Source: Dermatophagoides farinae
Lineage: Eukaryota; Arthropoda; Arachnida; Sarcoptiformes; Pyroglyphidae
DNA: 64,000 nt
Reading direction: 5' to 3'
Assembly: GCF_024713945.1 (NCBI RefSeq)
Contig: NC_134682.1
Coordinates: 1,674,001-1,738,000, forward strand
The stretch's first letter is position 1. The number at the start of each line of letters is the position of its first letter. The notes under the pieces are model-generated. The model did not search any database and was not told the origin of the DNA. It worked only from the letters and a program-made list of their open reading frames with translations. Positions 27,001-37,207 of this stretch are shown in pieces. Both the position numbers and the translations under genes were made by a program.

Positions 27001-28749
27001 CGTATTTGTGAAACAGCTACTCAGATCAAAGAATGGGAAATACCGGCACAACATCGAAAACAATTGGAAGTTTCGTTGTTGACAAGCGGATGTCGTGGAA
27101 CATCAAATTATATTCGTTATCTTGAACATGTTCAGGCTAAGATAACCTTGAAATATCAACCACGTGGTAATCTAAAAATTTCATTGATATCACCTTCTGG
27201 AACCATATCGCATTTGCTTTTCCCTCGGCCAAGAGATATGGAAGATATTTCATTCAATTCTTGGCCATTTTTATCCGTCCATTTCTGGGGCGAACCTCCA
27301 GATGGTACATGGAGACTTGTGATTCAAAACGATGGCTCGAAATCTAGTATTGTACCAGGAAAATTATATTCCTGGTCATTGGTTTTCTATGGAACGTTCG
27401 AGAAAACTTATGCTCAACGTTTCTACAATGAAACTATACGTTATTATCCTCGAAGTACATCGCCGGCAACGGCAAAATTGAATGACTGTGTTCCTCAAGG
27501 ATTATATAAGATGTATGAATCGGATGAATGTGTGAAAAAATGTCCGCCCAAACAATGGACCAATAATGATATTGGCCAATGTATTCCTTGCAATAATGCC
27601 TGTGATAGCTGTTTTGGGCCTTCATCAGATAATTGTCTTTCATGTACGAATGGATATTTTTTTGATTATCATTGTTTAGATCGTTGCCCGGATGGTTATT
27701 ATGAAGATATTGAGCTTAAAGAGTGTTTACCTTGTTCTACAAATTGTTTAACCTGTTCACAATCACCTGATATTTGTATAACTTGTAGATCATCTGATTA
27801 CAAATTGAATGAGAAAAATCGTTGCTTGTTAGATGAAGAATACTCCATTTCATCCAATCAATTGTTATGCCATGATAGTTGCGAAAAATGTAATGGATCA
27901 TCATCAAACGATTGTTTGACGTGCAAAGATGGTCTTAAATTTTTCAAAGGTAGTTGCATCGATTTCGACTGCCCAGAAGGATATTACAACAAACAAAAAG
28001 AACGATCAATGTCTTGTGAATCGTAAGTTGTTTGACCTTCACCTTTATTCTTTTCATAGATTTTAAATGATTTTTTTTTCTTTTAAATCAACAATTTTTA
28101 TAGCTGTCATTATTCATGCGAAACTTGTAATGGACCTTCACATTTTGAATGTAAATCTTGTTTCAAAAATTCGACCCTAGTAAATGGAACCTGTTATCTT
28201 TGTCTGGAAGGACATTTTATGAATCAAATGAAAAAATGTGAATTATGTCATTCATCTTGTTCAACATGTTCGGGACCACTTGCCAGCGATTGTATCACCT
28301 GTAAATCGGGACTTTTCATGGATAATATGCGTTGTGTGCCTTGCTGTCAAAATATGCTAAACGAATTTACCGAATGTTGTCGTTGTGTTAATCCGGATGG
28401 TCCTTGTGCTTCAATAGATGTACCACGCAGTATTCAAACAATCAACGATAAACCGGATCGAAATATCATTTCAATCCATCAATTGTTTGGCTTTGTTTTC
28501 AGTCATTTCTCCATGTACATCTTGTTGATCATATTGTTCAGCATAATTGTTTTAATGATTTTACAACGACAAGTTAAATCATTCGGATTGATGAATCGTA
28601 AACGTTCAGAATCATTTTATCATGTTAACTATCAAAAATTAAACTTTAACAAATCAAGTCGTCGGCGAAACATTGAACGATCATTGGATGAAGATTATGG
28701 CGATGTCGATGATGATGATGAAGAACATACTCTGTTCCAAAAAGTCTGA
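21017..28749 (+). CDS. Furin: furin-like proprotein convertase
   Basis: Calcium-dependent subtilisin-like protease that cleaves secretory precursors after basic motifs in the trans-Golgi and at the cell surface. Exons: 21017-21568, 24576-24680, 24833-24949, 25075-25127, 25314-25395, 25591-25661, 25867-25913, 26069-26439, 26531-26705, 26777-28022, 28104-28749, giving 1154 residues. A hydrophobic signal/anchor segment lies at about 107-131. The prodomain has a secondary site (HVSKR, cut after 202) and a primary site (RQKR, 231-234). The catalytic set is Asp289 (ILDDGI), His328 (KHGTRC), Asn429 (ASGNGG) and Ser519 (GTSASAP). The P domain follows, then many Cys-rich furin repeats, a transmembrane helix (near 28490-28565) and a short cytoplasmic tail ending in acidic residues. 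The large Cys-rich region and membrane anchor match furin 1/2 rather than PC1/PC2. The first exon is Ser/Asn/His-rich. The family is certain; assignment to Fur1 or Fur2 is open. Confidence 0.97.
23207..23239. other. perfect 14-bp inverted repeat, 5-nt loop
   Basis: The arm AAATATTACAATTG and its exact reverse complement CAATTGTAATATTT flank TCCTT. The right arm runs into a short T run, then CAACAG. It lies inside the first furin intron. No function is evident. Confidence 0.9.
24295..24342. repeat. TTG/ATG trinucleotide repeat
   Basis: A pure TTG run of about 10 units passes directly into an ATG run of about 6 units, in the furin intron near its 3' end. It is a typical compound microsatellite for this window. 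Confidence 0.9.
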
Positions 28750-28902
28750 ATTTCTAGGAAGAATTTTCTAGTCTTAATTTTTTTTATTTTGTTTATTTTT
28801 TTGTATAAAAGAAAAAAAACGCAAAAAATGCTGATACAATAAGTTAAAAAAATTGATTTGTATAGAAAAAAAATTACTATTTTTGCAATTGAATCCAATT
28901 TG

Positions 28903-28908
28903 AATAAA
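28903..28908 (+). terminator. poly(A) signal AATAAA for furin
   Basis: Canonical hexamer about 155 nt after the furin stop codon, within an A/T-rich 3' UTR. It is the first canonical hexamer on this strand. Confidence 0.65.
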
Positions 28909-28928
28909 TTCTATGAATATTTTTTCAT

Positions 28929-28994
28929 TTTTGATTCTTTGTTACAAATTCTGTATGTTTTGTATTTTGATTCTTTGTTACAAATTCTGTATGT
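28929..28994. repeat. two-copy 30-bp direct repeat
   Basis: A 30-nt block containing TTGATTCTTTGTTACAAATT occurs at 28929-28958 and again at 28965-28994, identical, with period 36. It lies just after the furin poly(A) signal. It reads as a recent local tandem duplication. Confidence 0.9.
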
Positions 28995-29551
28995 CTCTGT
29001 GTTTGGGTGGATGTGATGTGAAATTAAATTTCAAAGGTCATCATGGAATTCTTTCGTTATTATTTTGTTACCAGGCATTTCCGATTCTCGTTCACCTTCA
29101 CTAGACTTTTTTACTTCTTATTGAGTATATTACCAGAAAAAATTCCTGAAACTATAGATGGAATTTGACCCGTTCATTGATCCCATATTATTAAACCGAC
29201 TATGCGCGAATTCATTTTATTTTATTCCATTCTTTTTGATTCTATTCACAATTATTATATGGCATCTATTTGGTTTATTGAAGTATACAATATTCTACAG
29301 TGTCAATAATATCATCATATATATGCTGTTGGTTGTTGTTCCATAATCTCACAAAATAATTTTTCTGTGTGTGTGTGAAATTCGACAATCCAAAACATTG
29401 GCATAGAATGTGTTGGTATATTTTTCTTTTGTAATCGTTGTAGTCGTAGTTTTTGAAAATGATGATAATTCTTATTCGATAAAAAATTAATTGGCCATCA
29501 TCATATCATTCAATCAATTGGATCAATCATCATTCAGTTTAATGATCCAAA

Positions 29552-31996
29552 ATGGATGATGTATCATCATTGAATAGTGATCGTTCTAAACGATTATCTG
29601 TTATATCAAAAAGAACAACCAAGTCCGATACATCATTACCGTTGTCAAATTCACAGATTTTAAAACGTAATTATTACCTTGTATTTGAATTTTTTTTCAT
29701 TTTGATTCATTCATTCATTGCTTTTTTTCTGATGATTGATTTTTTCCAGCTGAAAATATACCCGTCGACCTACTTTTACAAGAAGCTGCCATGAAAAATG
29801 ATGTGACGGCAGTTAAACAGTTGATTGGTTTGGATATCGATTTGAATAAAAAATCACAGCTTGGTCGATCGCCAATCCATTGGGCCATCATCAACAATAA
29901 TACTGAAATTGTAGCTTTGTTGATCAGAGCAAAATGTGATATCGAAGCTTCGGATAAAGTAATTTTCAATCAAATCCAATAGATTAAAATGATTGATCTA
30001 ATTTTTTTTCGAATGTTTCAATAATCATTTAAAGTTCGAAATGAAACCAATTTTGATGGCCGCCATGGTCGGTAATCTAGAGATGGTTAAAATGTTAATC
30101 GAAGCTGGTTGTAATTGTCGTGTCATGAACAAGGTATTAATATTTATTCATTACGAAAAATGAATGATTTAATTAAATTGTTTCTAATTTTTAGAAACAT
30201 CAAACCGTATTACATTGTGCAGTAAAACATGATCAAAATGAAATATTAGCATTTTTACTTGACAATGTGACTGATATCAATATCAACGCTGTGAATGAGG
30301 TAAATTATTTTTATTCAAAAGTTATTAAACTAATCATTAATTATACTTAGTCATGGCAAACTAGTCTAATGATGGCTTGTATCAATAATAATCTGGAGAA
30401 TGTGGACAAATTAATTTCGGCTGGAGCCGATGTCAACATGAAAGACAAAGTAAACAAAGAATTGAAAATATTGTCTAAAATATATCTAATTTTTATTTTG
30501 ATTCAACAGCAAGGTAGAACAGTAGCACATTGGGCAAGTTTCAAAGGATATCATCAAATTTTAGATCGTGTTCTCAAAGCTGGTGTCAAAGCCGATGAAA
30601 GAGATCAAGATGGTAAAACTGGTAAGTTAGACATTGGAAATCATAGCAATTTACATTCAAATTCAATTTCATTTGACAGCTCTACATTTATCTGCCGAAT
30701 ATGGTTTCGAAAAAACATTGAAAACATTAATCGAACATAATTGTGATATTTTCATAACCGATACGGTCTGTATCTTCGACATTTGGCCCTAATAGTTGAT
30801 TTATTTGTTTCATCTATGCATTTTTTCCAATTATAGAAAGGACGAACAGCATTGATGATTGCGGCTGCATTAGGTTATCTAGAAGTGGTGTCCATATTGA
30901 TTGAACATGGTGCCAATCCAAATTGTAAAGATAAAAATGGTAATACCGCATTACATCTATGTGTTATGGGCAATCATTCTCGTGTAGCACAATTTTTGAT
31001 ACGTAACAAAGCCGAAATCAATGCTTATAACAATGTAGGGTGGATTTTCTTTTTTTTCCTCTCATAAAAATGAGGTAAAACTAATGTTTCCATTCATTTT
31101 TATCATCTATTATCAATAGCGAAAACAAACTCCTTTGGTGATAGCAGCCGAGCTTGGCCATACTGAAGTTGCCGAAGTATTAATCAATCACAAAGCAGAT
31201 TTGTTTGCCACTGAAAAGGTATTGTTTGTTGCTTTTGTTTTGTTCTATTTCATCTTGCTATTGAAATTGATCACTGACCCTGACAATGATATTTTCAATT
31301 GTAATTTGCAATAATAATTTCATTTTGTCTCTTCCTGCAAAAATATTTCATAACATAATGAATAACAGAGTGGTAGAACAGCTCTTTATATTGCATCGCG
31401 TGGAAGTTTTCAAGCCTTGGTCGATATGCTCATTAAAGCAGAACGTGAACAATTTTTCAAACTAGATTCCAATAATCAACCGATTCAATCAACAATTGAA
31501 AAACAAACATCATATGAATTGCCAACAGAATTGGAGAATCAAGAAAGTGCACGATTAGGACATATTCGTAAAATGTTATATCATCTATCTAGACATCATC
31601 TAGAATCGAATGATTGGAAAAAATTGGCACGATTCTGGAACTTTACCGAAGAACAAATTAAAGGTAATCATTGAATCTAATTTTAAATGATATTTCAACT
31701 GAACAACATAAAATTCATCAATTTTTACAATAGCAATCGAACATCAATATACGGGTAAAACTAGCTATAAAGATCATGCATATCGAATGCTATTAATATG
31801 GTTACATGGATTATCATCAAGTAAAGATCCAATGAATGAACTATATGATGCATTGATATATATCAATAAAAGTGATGTAGCTGAAAAGATACGAAAAAAA
31901 GCGGAAGAAGATAGCTTCTATCATTATAGCCGTTATAAATGTCGTTGTCTACCAGGGATACCATCAACTGTTTGTCATTATTGCTCCATTACGTGA
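29552..31996 (+). CDS. ANKDD1A: ankyrin repeat and death domain protein (ANKDD1-like)
   Basis: Predicted exons: 29552-29666, 29750-29958, 30035-30133, 30195-30299, 30351-30449, 30510-30621, 30680-30765, 30837-31034, 31120-31218, 31369-31663, 31734-31996; 559 residues. About ten ankyrin repeats of 33 residues run from roughly residue 45 to 420, with clear cores such as GRTALMIAAALGYLEVVSIL and GNTALHLCVMGNHSRVAQFL. A C-terminal death-type domain follows (about 465-545; RKMLYHLSRHHLESNDWKKL, then a helix-rich stretch with WLHGL). The tail is Cys-rich. The order ankyrin array then single death domain matches vertebrate ANKDD1A/B, whose function is poorly known. Most exons are 99, 105 or 198 nt and in phase 0, so each holds one or two repeats. 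The gene ends 264 bp before a retrotransposon. The family call is strong; the orthologue (1A or 1B) is not resolved. Confidence 0.9.
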
Positions 31997-32254
31997 TCCA
32001 TTCAAACTTGTTGCTTGTTTTTTTTTGGACAATTTTTTTTCCTGTTATTATTTTTTTTTGTGCACCGAGTGTTTTTCAAAATATCTATTTCTCTCTCTCT
32101 CTCTATTTCACTCATCATCATTGATAATTGTTCCAATTTTGATTTCGATTTGATAAAAACAAACAAAAAAACAAAATTTTTTTTTTATCAACATTATCAC
32201 AGATTTTTTTTTTAATTCATTGATTTTGTTGAAAATGTTGTTGTTGATTTTATA

Positions 32255-32260
32255 GTTTAT
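32255..32260. repeat. target-site duplication, left copy (GTTTAT)
   Basis: The six bases directly before the left LTR are GTTTAT, identical to those after the right LTR. BEL/Pao elements usually make 4-6 bp duplications, so this fits. Confidence 0.85.
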
Positions 32261-32504
32261 TGTTACAATAAAAAGTTATAATCTTTATTTCTGAAAAAAT
32301 GAACAATAAATTTAGTTTATAATAGTTAAAAGAAAATTTGGTAACATACAAAGTGTTGGGTTAACATTAATAATTTTCACTTGGATCAAAAATCACAAAA
32401 TTACAAGAAAAGCATAAACACACACAAAATGATTTTCACATCAAAAAGTTCGATAAATGTGCTTTCGACTATTCAGCCATATTCACAAACAATGTACCGC
32501 AACA
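32261..32504 (-). repeat. 3' LTR (left copy)
   Basis: 244 bp, starting TGTTAC and ending CAACA on the plus strand (TG...CA ends). Identical base for base to the right copy by eye. In element orientation it has AATAAA near its end (TTTATT at 32284-32289 on plus). It also encodes the last 11 residues and stop of the integrase frame. On the plus strand it has AATAAA at 32267-32272. Confidence 0.96.
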
Positions 32505-34112
32505 ATTCTCCCGCCGAGAATGTGATATCCAAACCAAACGATTCGTTGGTCTCCACAATTCTGTTCCATTAATTCGAATTTTTACAGTACGACATATGCC
32601 ATCAGAACCATTCTTGACTTCCATTACTTGTCCAATAGGCCAATTAGAACGTTTAGTCAGATATTCAGGCAACATTAACCAATCACCAATTTGCACATCA
32701 GTCGATTTGTTGGTTGACATTCGAGCCAATTTCTTCAGGTATTGGGACATCCATAATTTGGCAACTTCTTTGACAAATTTTGATCTCTCATTTTTCATTT
32801 CCCATACGTTGTCCATATTATTTTCTTGATTTAGATTCATGGTACGACCCATCCATAGTTCAAAGGCAGAGAAAAAACGGCCATCATTTTGTATTATCGG
32901 TCGTTGGTTAATAACAAATTCCACGTAATTAAAATTTCGTTGCAAAGAAAAAAGTGAACGGGCCTTTTTTGGCAACATTTTCAAGCATTCCTTCACCAAT
33001 CTAATCATTCGTTCGGCTGCACCATTCATCCAAGGCGCCAATGGTGTTGACGTTTTCCAATTAACAGTATTTGTTTGACCAGATAGGGCCAATTTATTCA
33101 ATTTTTCACGAACAGCCATAAAATTGGTTGCGTTATCCGACCACACTTCCGTCGGATATCCAACTTGATTCCACACGGTTCTCAAAGTATCATATAACGA
33201 ATTTTCGGACAAATTTTCGAGAACACTAACTTTAACCGCTTTTGTTGTTCGACACATAATAACGATTCCATAGCATTTTTTACCATTTGCAATAGTTAAC
33301 GGTCCAAACGCATCCATCATTATACATTCAAATGGCTTCATGAACCGTTTCTGAATTTCATGTAATGGTCCCAGTGGTTGTTTAATTGCATTACCTCGGA
33401 TCATTCGGCATAAGACACAATCATTAATTATTTTTCTCATATGACGATTAGCATTTGCAATTCGAACTTCATTCAAAACCATTGCTAATGACATTTCACA
33501 TCCACGATGAAGCGATTTTTTATGTGCCAATTTCAACATTTCGTTAGCCAGAATTGTATTTTTTGGAATCCATATAGGGCGATTTTCCAAATCTCTTGAC
33601 CAATAATGCAACAGTCCATTCTTATCGACCAAATTATCTGCGCGTTTCAATTCACTACGTTGGTAAATCAGGTATAAGGTATGTAGAGCGCTAAAATGAG
33701 GTTTTCGGTCGGTAGCACTTTCCATCCAATTCAAACATCGTTGTATCCATTTTGTCATTTTTGAAATCACACCGCATTTGTCCATCCAATTCCGCACCGT
33801 TTGATCAGGAATCCATGTTTCTCGAATGGTACAAATCAATTTCGTTACAACAGGTTCACTGCTATCAGCGATCATTTTATCAATATCGATTTCATATGGT
33901 TTGACGGTAATATAACGTTCAGCGTTACATCCTCTCGAAAACAAATCAGCAGGATTAAGTTTACCACTTATGTGCCGAAACTTAGCATGAATTTCAAACC
34001 CAGTCATTAGAATCGAGAGCAATCGACGTGCAATCGAAATCTGAAATTCATTCGGTGACGATTTTAATCGATCAAATTTGCGAATCGGTAAAAATTTCAA
34101 CTTCGCCAACAT
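32469..34112 (-). CDS. BEL/Pao Pol C-terminal part: RNase H end, integrase
   Basis: 547 codons. It opens in the middle of RNase H (HISGKLNPADLFSRG is the C-terminal RNase H/linker signature of this group). The integrase follows, with an N-terminal zinc-binding set (HKKSLHRGC ... CVLC) and the DDE core: Asp in IMMDAFGPL, Asp in VWSDNATNF, Glu in WMNGAAERMIRL. All are present. The C-terminal DUF5641-like domain (GDWLMLPE, NWPIGQVMEV, WRPTNRLVW) is typical of BEL/Pao. The frame stops inside the 3' LTR. It overlaps the upstream frame by 41 nt in the +1 frame; the first in-frame ATG lies in that overlap, so expression probably needs frameshifting rather than its own start. Confidence 0.93.
   Translation of the reverse strand: MLAKLKFLPIRKFDRLKSSPNEFQISIARRLLSILMTGFEIHAKFRHISGKLNPADLFSRGCNAERYITVKPYEIDIDKMIADSSEPVVTKLICTIRETWIPDQTVRNWMDKCGVISKMTKWIQRCLNWMESATDRKPHFSALHTLYLIYQRSELKRADNLVDKNGLLHYWSRDLENRPIWIPKNTILANEMLKLAHKKSLHRGCEMSLAMVLNEVRIANANRHMRKIINDCVLCRMIRGNAIKQPLGPLHEIQKRFMKPFECIMMDAFGPLTIANGKKCYGIVIMCRTTKAVKVSVLENLSENSLYDTLRTVWNQVGYPTEVWSDNATNFMAVREKLNKLALSGQTNTVNWKTSTPLAPWMNGAAERMIRLVKECLKMLPKKARSLFSLQRNFNYVEFVINQRPIIQNDGRFFSAFELWMGRTMNLNQENNMDNVWEMKNERSKFVKEVAKLWMSQYLKKLARMSTNKSTDVQIGDWLMLPEYLTKRSNWPIGQVMEVKNGSDGICRTVKIRINGTELWRPTNRLVWISHSRRENCCGTLFVNMAE
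32505..32516 (-). other. polypurine tract of the retrotransposon
   Basis: In element orientation the bases directly before the 3' LTR read CGGCGGGAGAAT, a short purine-rich run in the expected place for plus-strand priming. It lies inside the integrase reading frame. Confidence 0.6.
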
Positions 34113-36876
34113 ATTTCAAATAATCAACAATACGCGAGGTGGCTTTAACGCCTTCATATAATGCCAATAATTCCAAATCGACGATTGTTCGACCACGTGG
34201 AGATATTTTAGACTTTCCAAAAATCAGATCTTTTCCCAAATATATGGCGTAACCATAACCATCAAAACTTGCATCCACGAAACATGACACTTGCCTTTGA
34301 TCTTCAACATAACGGACAAATTTAATTTCATTCAATTCACTTAATCCAATCGTAAGATCGTTGATCTTGGACACAATTTCTTCGTCTAAATCATCATCCC
34401 AATCCTTATCCTGGATTGTAGCAAATTCTTTACGAAATAATAATTTCACAGGTTCACAAAATCCTAAAGGATCAAATAGTTGACCAATAAATCGTAATAA
34501 TTTTCGTTTCGTATCAATTTTATCAGGGATTTTCCAATTAATATTCAAATAATCATCGATACAATTCCAAACCAAACCAAGCAATTTACAGCTTGACGAT
34601 TCGATTCCAAAACAATCACGAATAAATGTAGAATTCGAGACCATTTTATGTAGAACAAAACCAGACGATTCAAACGATGATTTTGCTTCATTCATTACAT
34701 TCAACAACAAAGATTCTGAATGAGATACGGCGAGCAAATCGTCCATATACATAGAATTTTCCAAAATACTTCGTGAATTCAACGACATGTTATTAATAAT
34801 GGTTGACACAACTTGCGTCAATATTGCTGGCGCACTAATAACACCAAATGGCAATACAATCATTTGCATTATCATCAATTGATTACTTTGATTCTTCCAT
34901 AAAAATCGTAAATATTGGCGATCAGATTCATCGATAACGATTTGTAAAAACGCCTTTTGTAAATCACCAATACAAAGAAACGGAGCCATTCTAATTCTCA
35001 CAAGATGAGGCAATGTATTCAAATTCAATGATTCACCTTTCCAAAGCAAATCGTTCAATGAATTCCAACCGAATGACGCATTCAATACAATTCGAAACTT
35101 GGTAGTCGCGGCATCAGGTCGTTCAACTTCATGATGTGGGATAAAATACCCATCTGTTTCATTAATAATCTCGGCATGATTATTTTCAACAAATTTCATT
35201 AATTCAGATTCATATTGTTCCAAAAGACCTTTTTTGCTCAAACGAGATTGCAGACGATCAAGATGTTCAACCGCTTTATTAAAATTATTCGGTGGTCTTT
35301 TGCTTGAGAAAAACGGTAGCTTAACTTTAAATCTACCATTATCCAATTTTTCTATTTGTAAATTCATTTTTCCATCATCAACTTCTTCAGGACAATCATT
35401 TTCATTCCAATTTACAACACGTTTTTCATTTCGTTGTTCAATAACGTTGATCACTTTCATTGATTCAAGATCTATATCGCCAAACACGGTATGCCAAACA
35501 CGGTGACCATCACGAAATAATTTGGCCATGTAATCTCGACCAACAATAACATTGTTTAATGGGACACCATCAGAAACATAGGCCTCTATGTTTGATTTGC
35601 CATCAGGATGCGTTATAACTATATCAGCAACCTGTTCGACGATTCGGGACATGGATTTTTCGAATCCACAAATCTTTATCGGTGTGACTTTACGCCGGCA
35701 TTCTAAAGGAGCCAAATTGCTGGCAACAACTGATACGTCAGCGCCGGAATCTATTAGTATGTCACATTCATTTCTGCCGATACGGCCACGGAATTTACCA
35801 ATATTAAATCCAGTTGAACCACGCACGACGTTCATGTCCGCGGTAGCCACAGTTTTTACTTCAGTTTCAGCAAAATTTATACCATGCAATGATGACGGAT
35901 GATTGCTATTACATGATGTACACTTTATTACGTCCTTTCGACGGCAATCCATTGATTTGTGTCCAGGCCATAGACATATATGACACAAACCTTTATCAAA
36001 TACAATTTTCTTTTTATCGGAGCTGGACAATTCACTTTTACAAACGGTAGCCATATGTCCAGGCTTATCACACAAAAAACATTTCTTCATTGGGTAAGCC
36101 ATCACAGATCGAACAGATGATACTCTGGGCTTTGGTTCAACATTTTTCACAGATTTTGCCGACAACTTAAGCTCAGCATTATGTTGTGCCCACGTTAGGG
36201 CATGGCGATGAGCCTTTTTAACCCGTTCCACAAGATCGTCCAACGATTGACATTCAGCAATGATTTTTTCTGATTCTTTTTTCCAAAATTTATTGGCAAT
36301 TTTCCAAACTATTTGGGACGTGTTATCGACATAACGAGGACCCAAGTTAAACATGGCATTCGCAAATTCTTCAATTTGCGTTTCAATCTTTCCAAGACCA
36401 TCGGTATCGTATTTGTCCTTCACATTGGTCATTTTCAGTATCATCGACTGGATGTACATATTTATGAGCTCAGGATCTTCGAATTCTTTCGACAAGGCTT
36501 TCCAGCTCTTTTTTATATCCATTTTTTGGGTTTCGCATCGATCCCATATCGAAGATGCTTTACCTCTTACAATACCGGAAATGATGATTCTTTTTGAACT
36601 TTCAGAAATATTTTTCCGTTCAATAATCAGCGATTCAACACGACTTTTGAACGCTGGCCATTCAGCAACATTATCCTTAAACGATTTGATTGAATTTACA
36701 ATTTTGTAAATCGGTATATCATTTTTCGCATCAGGATTGGATCCACTAGACGAAACACGATCATCATCATCGAGATGACTACCATGAGTACTTCTATCAT
36801 CATTATCAGCATCAGATTCATTTAGATCCACGTCATCATCACCATCATCATTATTCAATAATTCATTGATTAACAT
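34072..36876 (-). CDS. BEL/Pao Gag-protease-RT-RNase H (N-terminal) frame
   Basis: 934 codons. After an acidic N-terminal stretch comes a DUF1759-like Gag region (NVAEWPAFKSRVESLI, GKASSIWDRC). Two CCHC knuckles follow, near residues 268-308 (CFLCDKPGHMATVC, CHICLWPGHKSMDC), with a further CxxC-His cluster just after. The aspartic protease motif is DILIDSGADVSVV. The reverse transcriptase has CIGDLQKAFLQI and the active-site YMDD. RNase H starts with CFVDASFDGYG, then DLELLALYEG and FTDSQ, where the frame ends at TGA. No internal stop occurs, which with identical LTRs indicates a young copy. The apparent start overlaps the end of a 65-codon upstream frame by 14 nt, again in the +1 frame. Confidence 0.94.
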   Translation of the reverse strand: MLINELLNNDDGDDDVDLNESDADNDDRSTHGSHLDDDDRVSSSGSNPDAKNDIPIYKIVNSIKSFKDNVAEWPAFKSRVESLIIERKNISESSKRIIISGIVRGKASSIWDRCETQKMDIKKSWKALSKEFEDPELINMYIQSMILKMTNVKDKYDTDGLGKIETQIEEFANAMFNLGPRYVDNTSQIVWKIANKFWKKESEKIIAECQSLDDLVERVKKAHRHALTWAQHNAELKLSAKSVKNVEPKPRVSSVRSVMAYPMKKCFLCDKPGHMATVCKSELSSSDKKKIVFDKGLCHICLWPGHKSMDCRRKDVIKCTSCNSNHPSSLHGINFAETEVKTVATADMNVVRGSTGFNIGKFRGRIGRNECDILIDSGADVSVVASNLAPLECRRKVTPIKICGFEKSMSRIVEQVADIVITHPDGKSNIEAYVSDGVPLNNVIVGRDYMAKLFRDGHRVWHTVFGDIDLESMKVINVIEQRNEKRVVNWNENDCPEEVDDGKMNLQIEKLDNGRFKVKLPFFSSKRPPNNFNKAVEHLDRLQSRLSKKGLLEQYESELMKFVENNHAEIINETDGYFIPHHEVERPDAATTKFRIVLNASFGWNSLNDLLWKGESLNLNTLPHLVRIRMAPFLCIGDLQKAFLQIVIDESDRQYLRFLWKNQSNQLMIMQMIVLPFGVISAPAILTQVVSTIINNMSLNSRSILENSMYMDDLLAVSHSESLLLNVMNEAKSSFESSGFVLHKMVSNSTFIRDCFGIESSSCKLLGLVWNCIDDYLNINWKIPDKIDTKRKLLRFIGQLFDPLGFCEPVKLLFRKEFATIQDKDWDDDLDEEIVSKINDLTIGLSELNEIKFVRYVEDQRQVSCFVDASFDGYGYAIYLGKDLIFGKSKISPRGRTIVDLELLALYEGVKATSRIVDYLKYVGEVEIFTDSQI

Positions 36877-37060
36877 TATTGATCATTGCCTTCAATATAT
36901 CGTCATATTTTTTCCATAATTCCAATTCATCTTCATCAAGTCCAGCCGTACGATTTTCGAATTCTTCGTTCAGTTCGGACACCAGTTTTCGATCAAACTT
37001 TTTCGATTTGAAAGATTTCGTGATTTTTGCTTTAAAAACTCGATCGGACAATTTATCCAT
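36863..37060 (-). CDS. short Gag-leader frame of the BEL/Pao element
   Basis: 65 codons, highly charged, probably helical (Lys-rich first half, Glu/Asp-rich second half). It is the first frame after the 5' LTR leader, so ribosomes should meet it first. It ends in TGA, overlapping the large frame by 14 nt with the latter +1. It probably forms the N-terminus of Gag if +1 shifting happens. Otherwise termination-reinitiation at the overlapping ATG is possible. No independent family is recognised. Confidence 0.6.
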   Translation of the reverse strand: MDKLSDRVFKAKITKSFKSKKFDRKLVSELNEEFENRTAGLDEDELELWKKYDDILKAMINNVNQ

Positions 37061-37207
37061 GATTCAATAATCCAAGATTCAAATTCAAACGATCAATTCA
37101 ATAAATTCAAAATTCAATCCAAAAATCAATTCGATTCAATAAGATATTCAATAAATTCAATTCAATTCATACAAATCCAGGCCAAATTACTTTAAATAAA
37201 AGAAACT

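Larger units (their letters stand above)
28750..29551. other. furin 3' UTR and spacer before ANKDD1
   Basis: No coding gene is recognised. The first 160 nt are the furin 3' UTR with AATAAA at 28903-28908. A 30-bp direct duplication follows at 28929-28994. The open frames at 28913 and 29158 lack any family similarity. The right end, with no repeat expansion, should contain the ANKDD1 promoter. Confidence 0.65.

Noticed and set aside
34072-36876. Plus-strand open frames inside the retrotransposon
   Set aside because: Shadows of the long minus-strand Gag-Pol frame.
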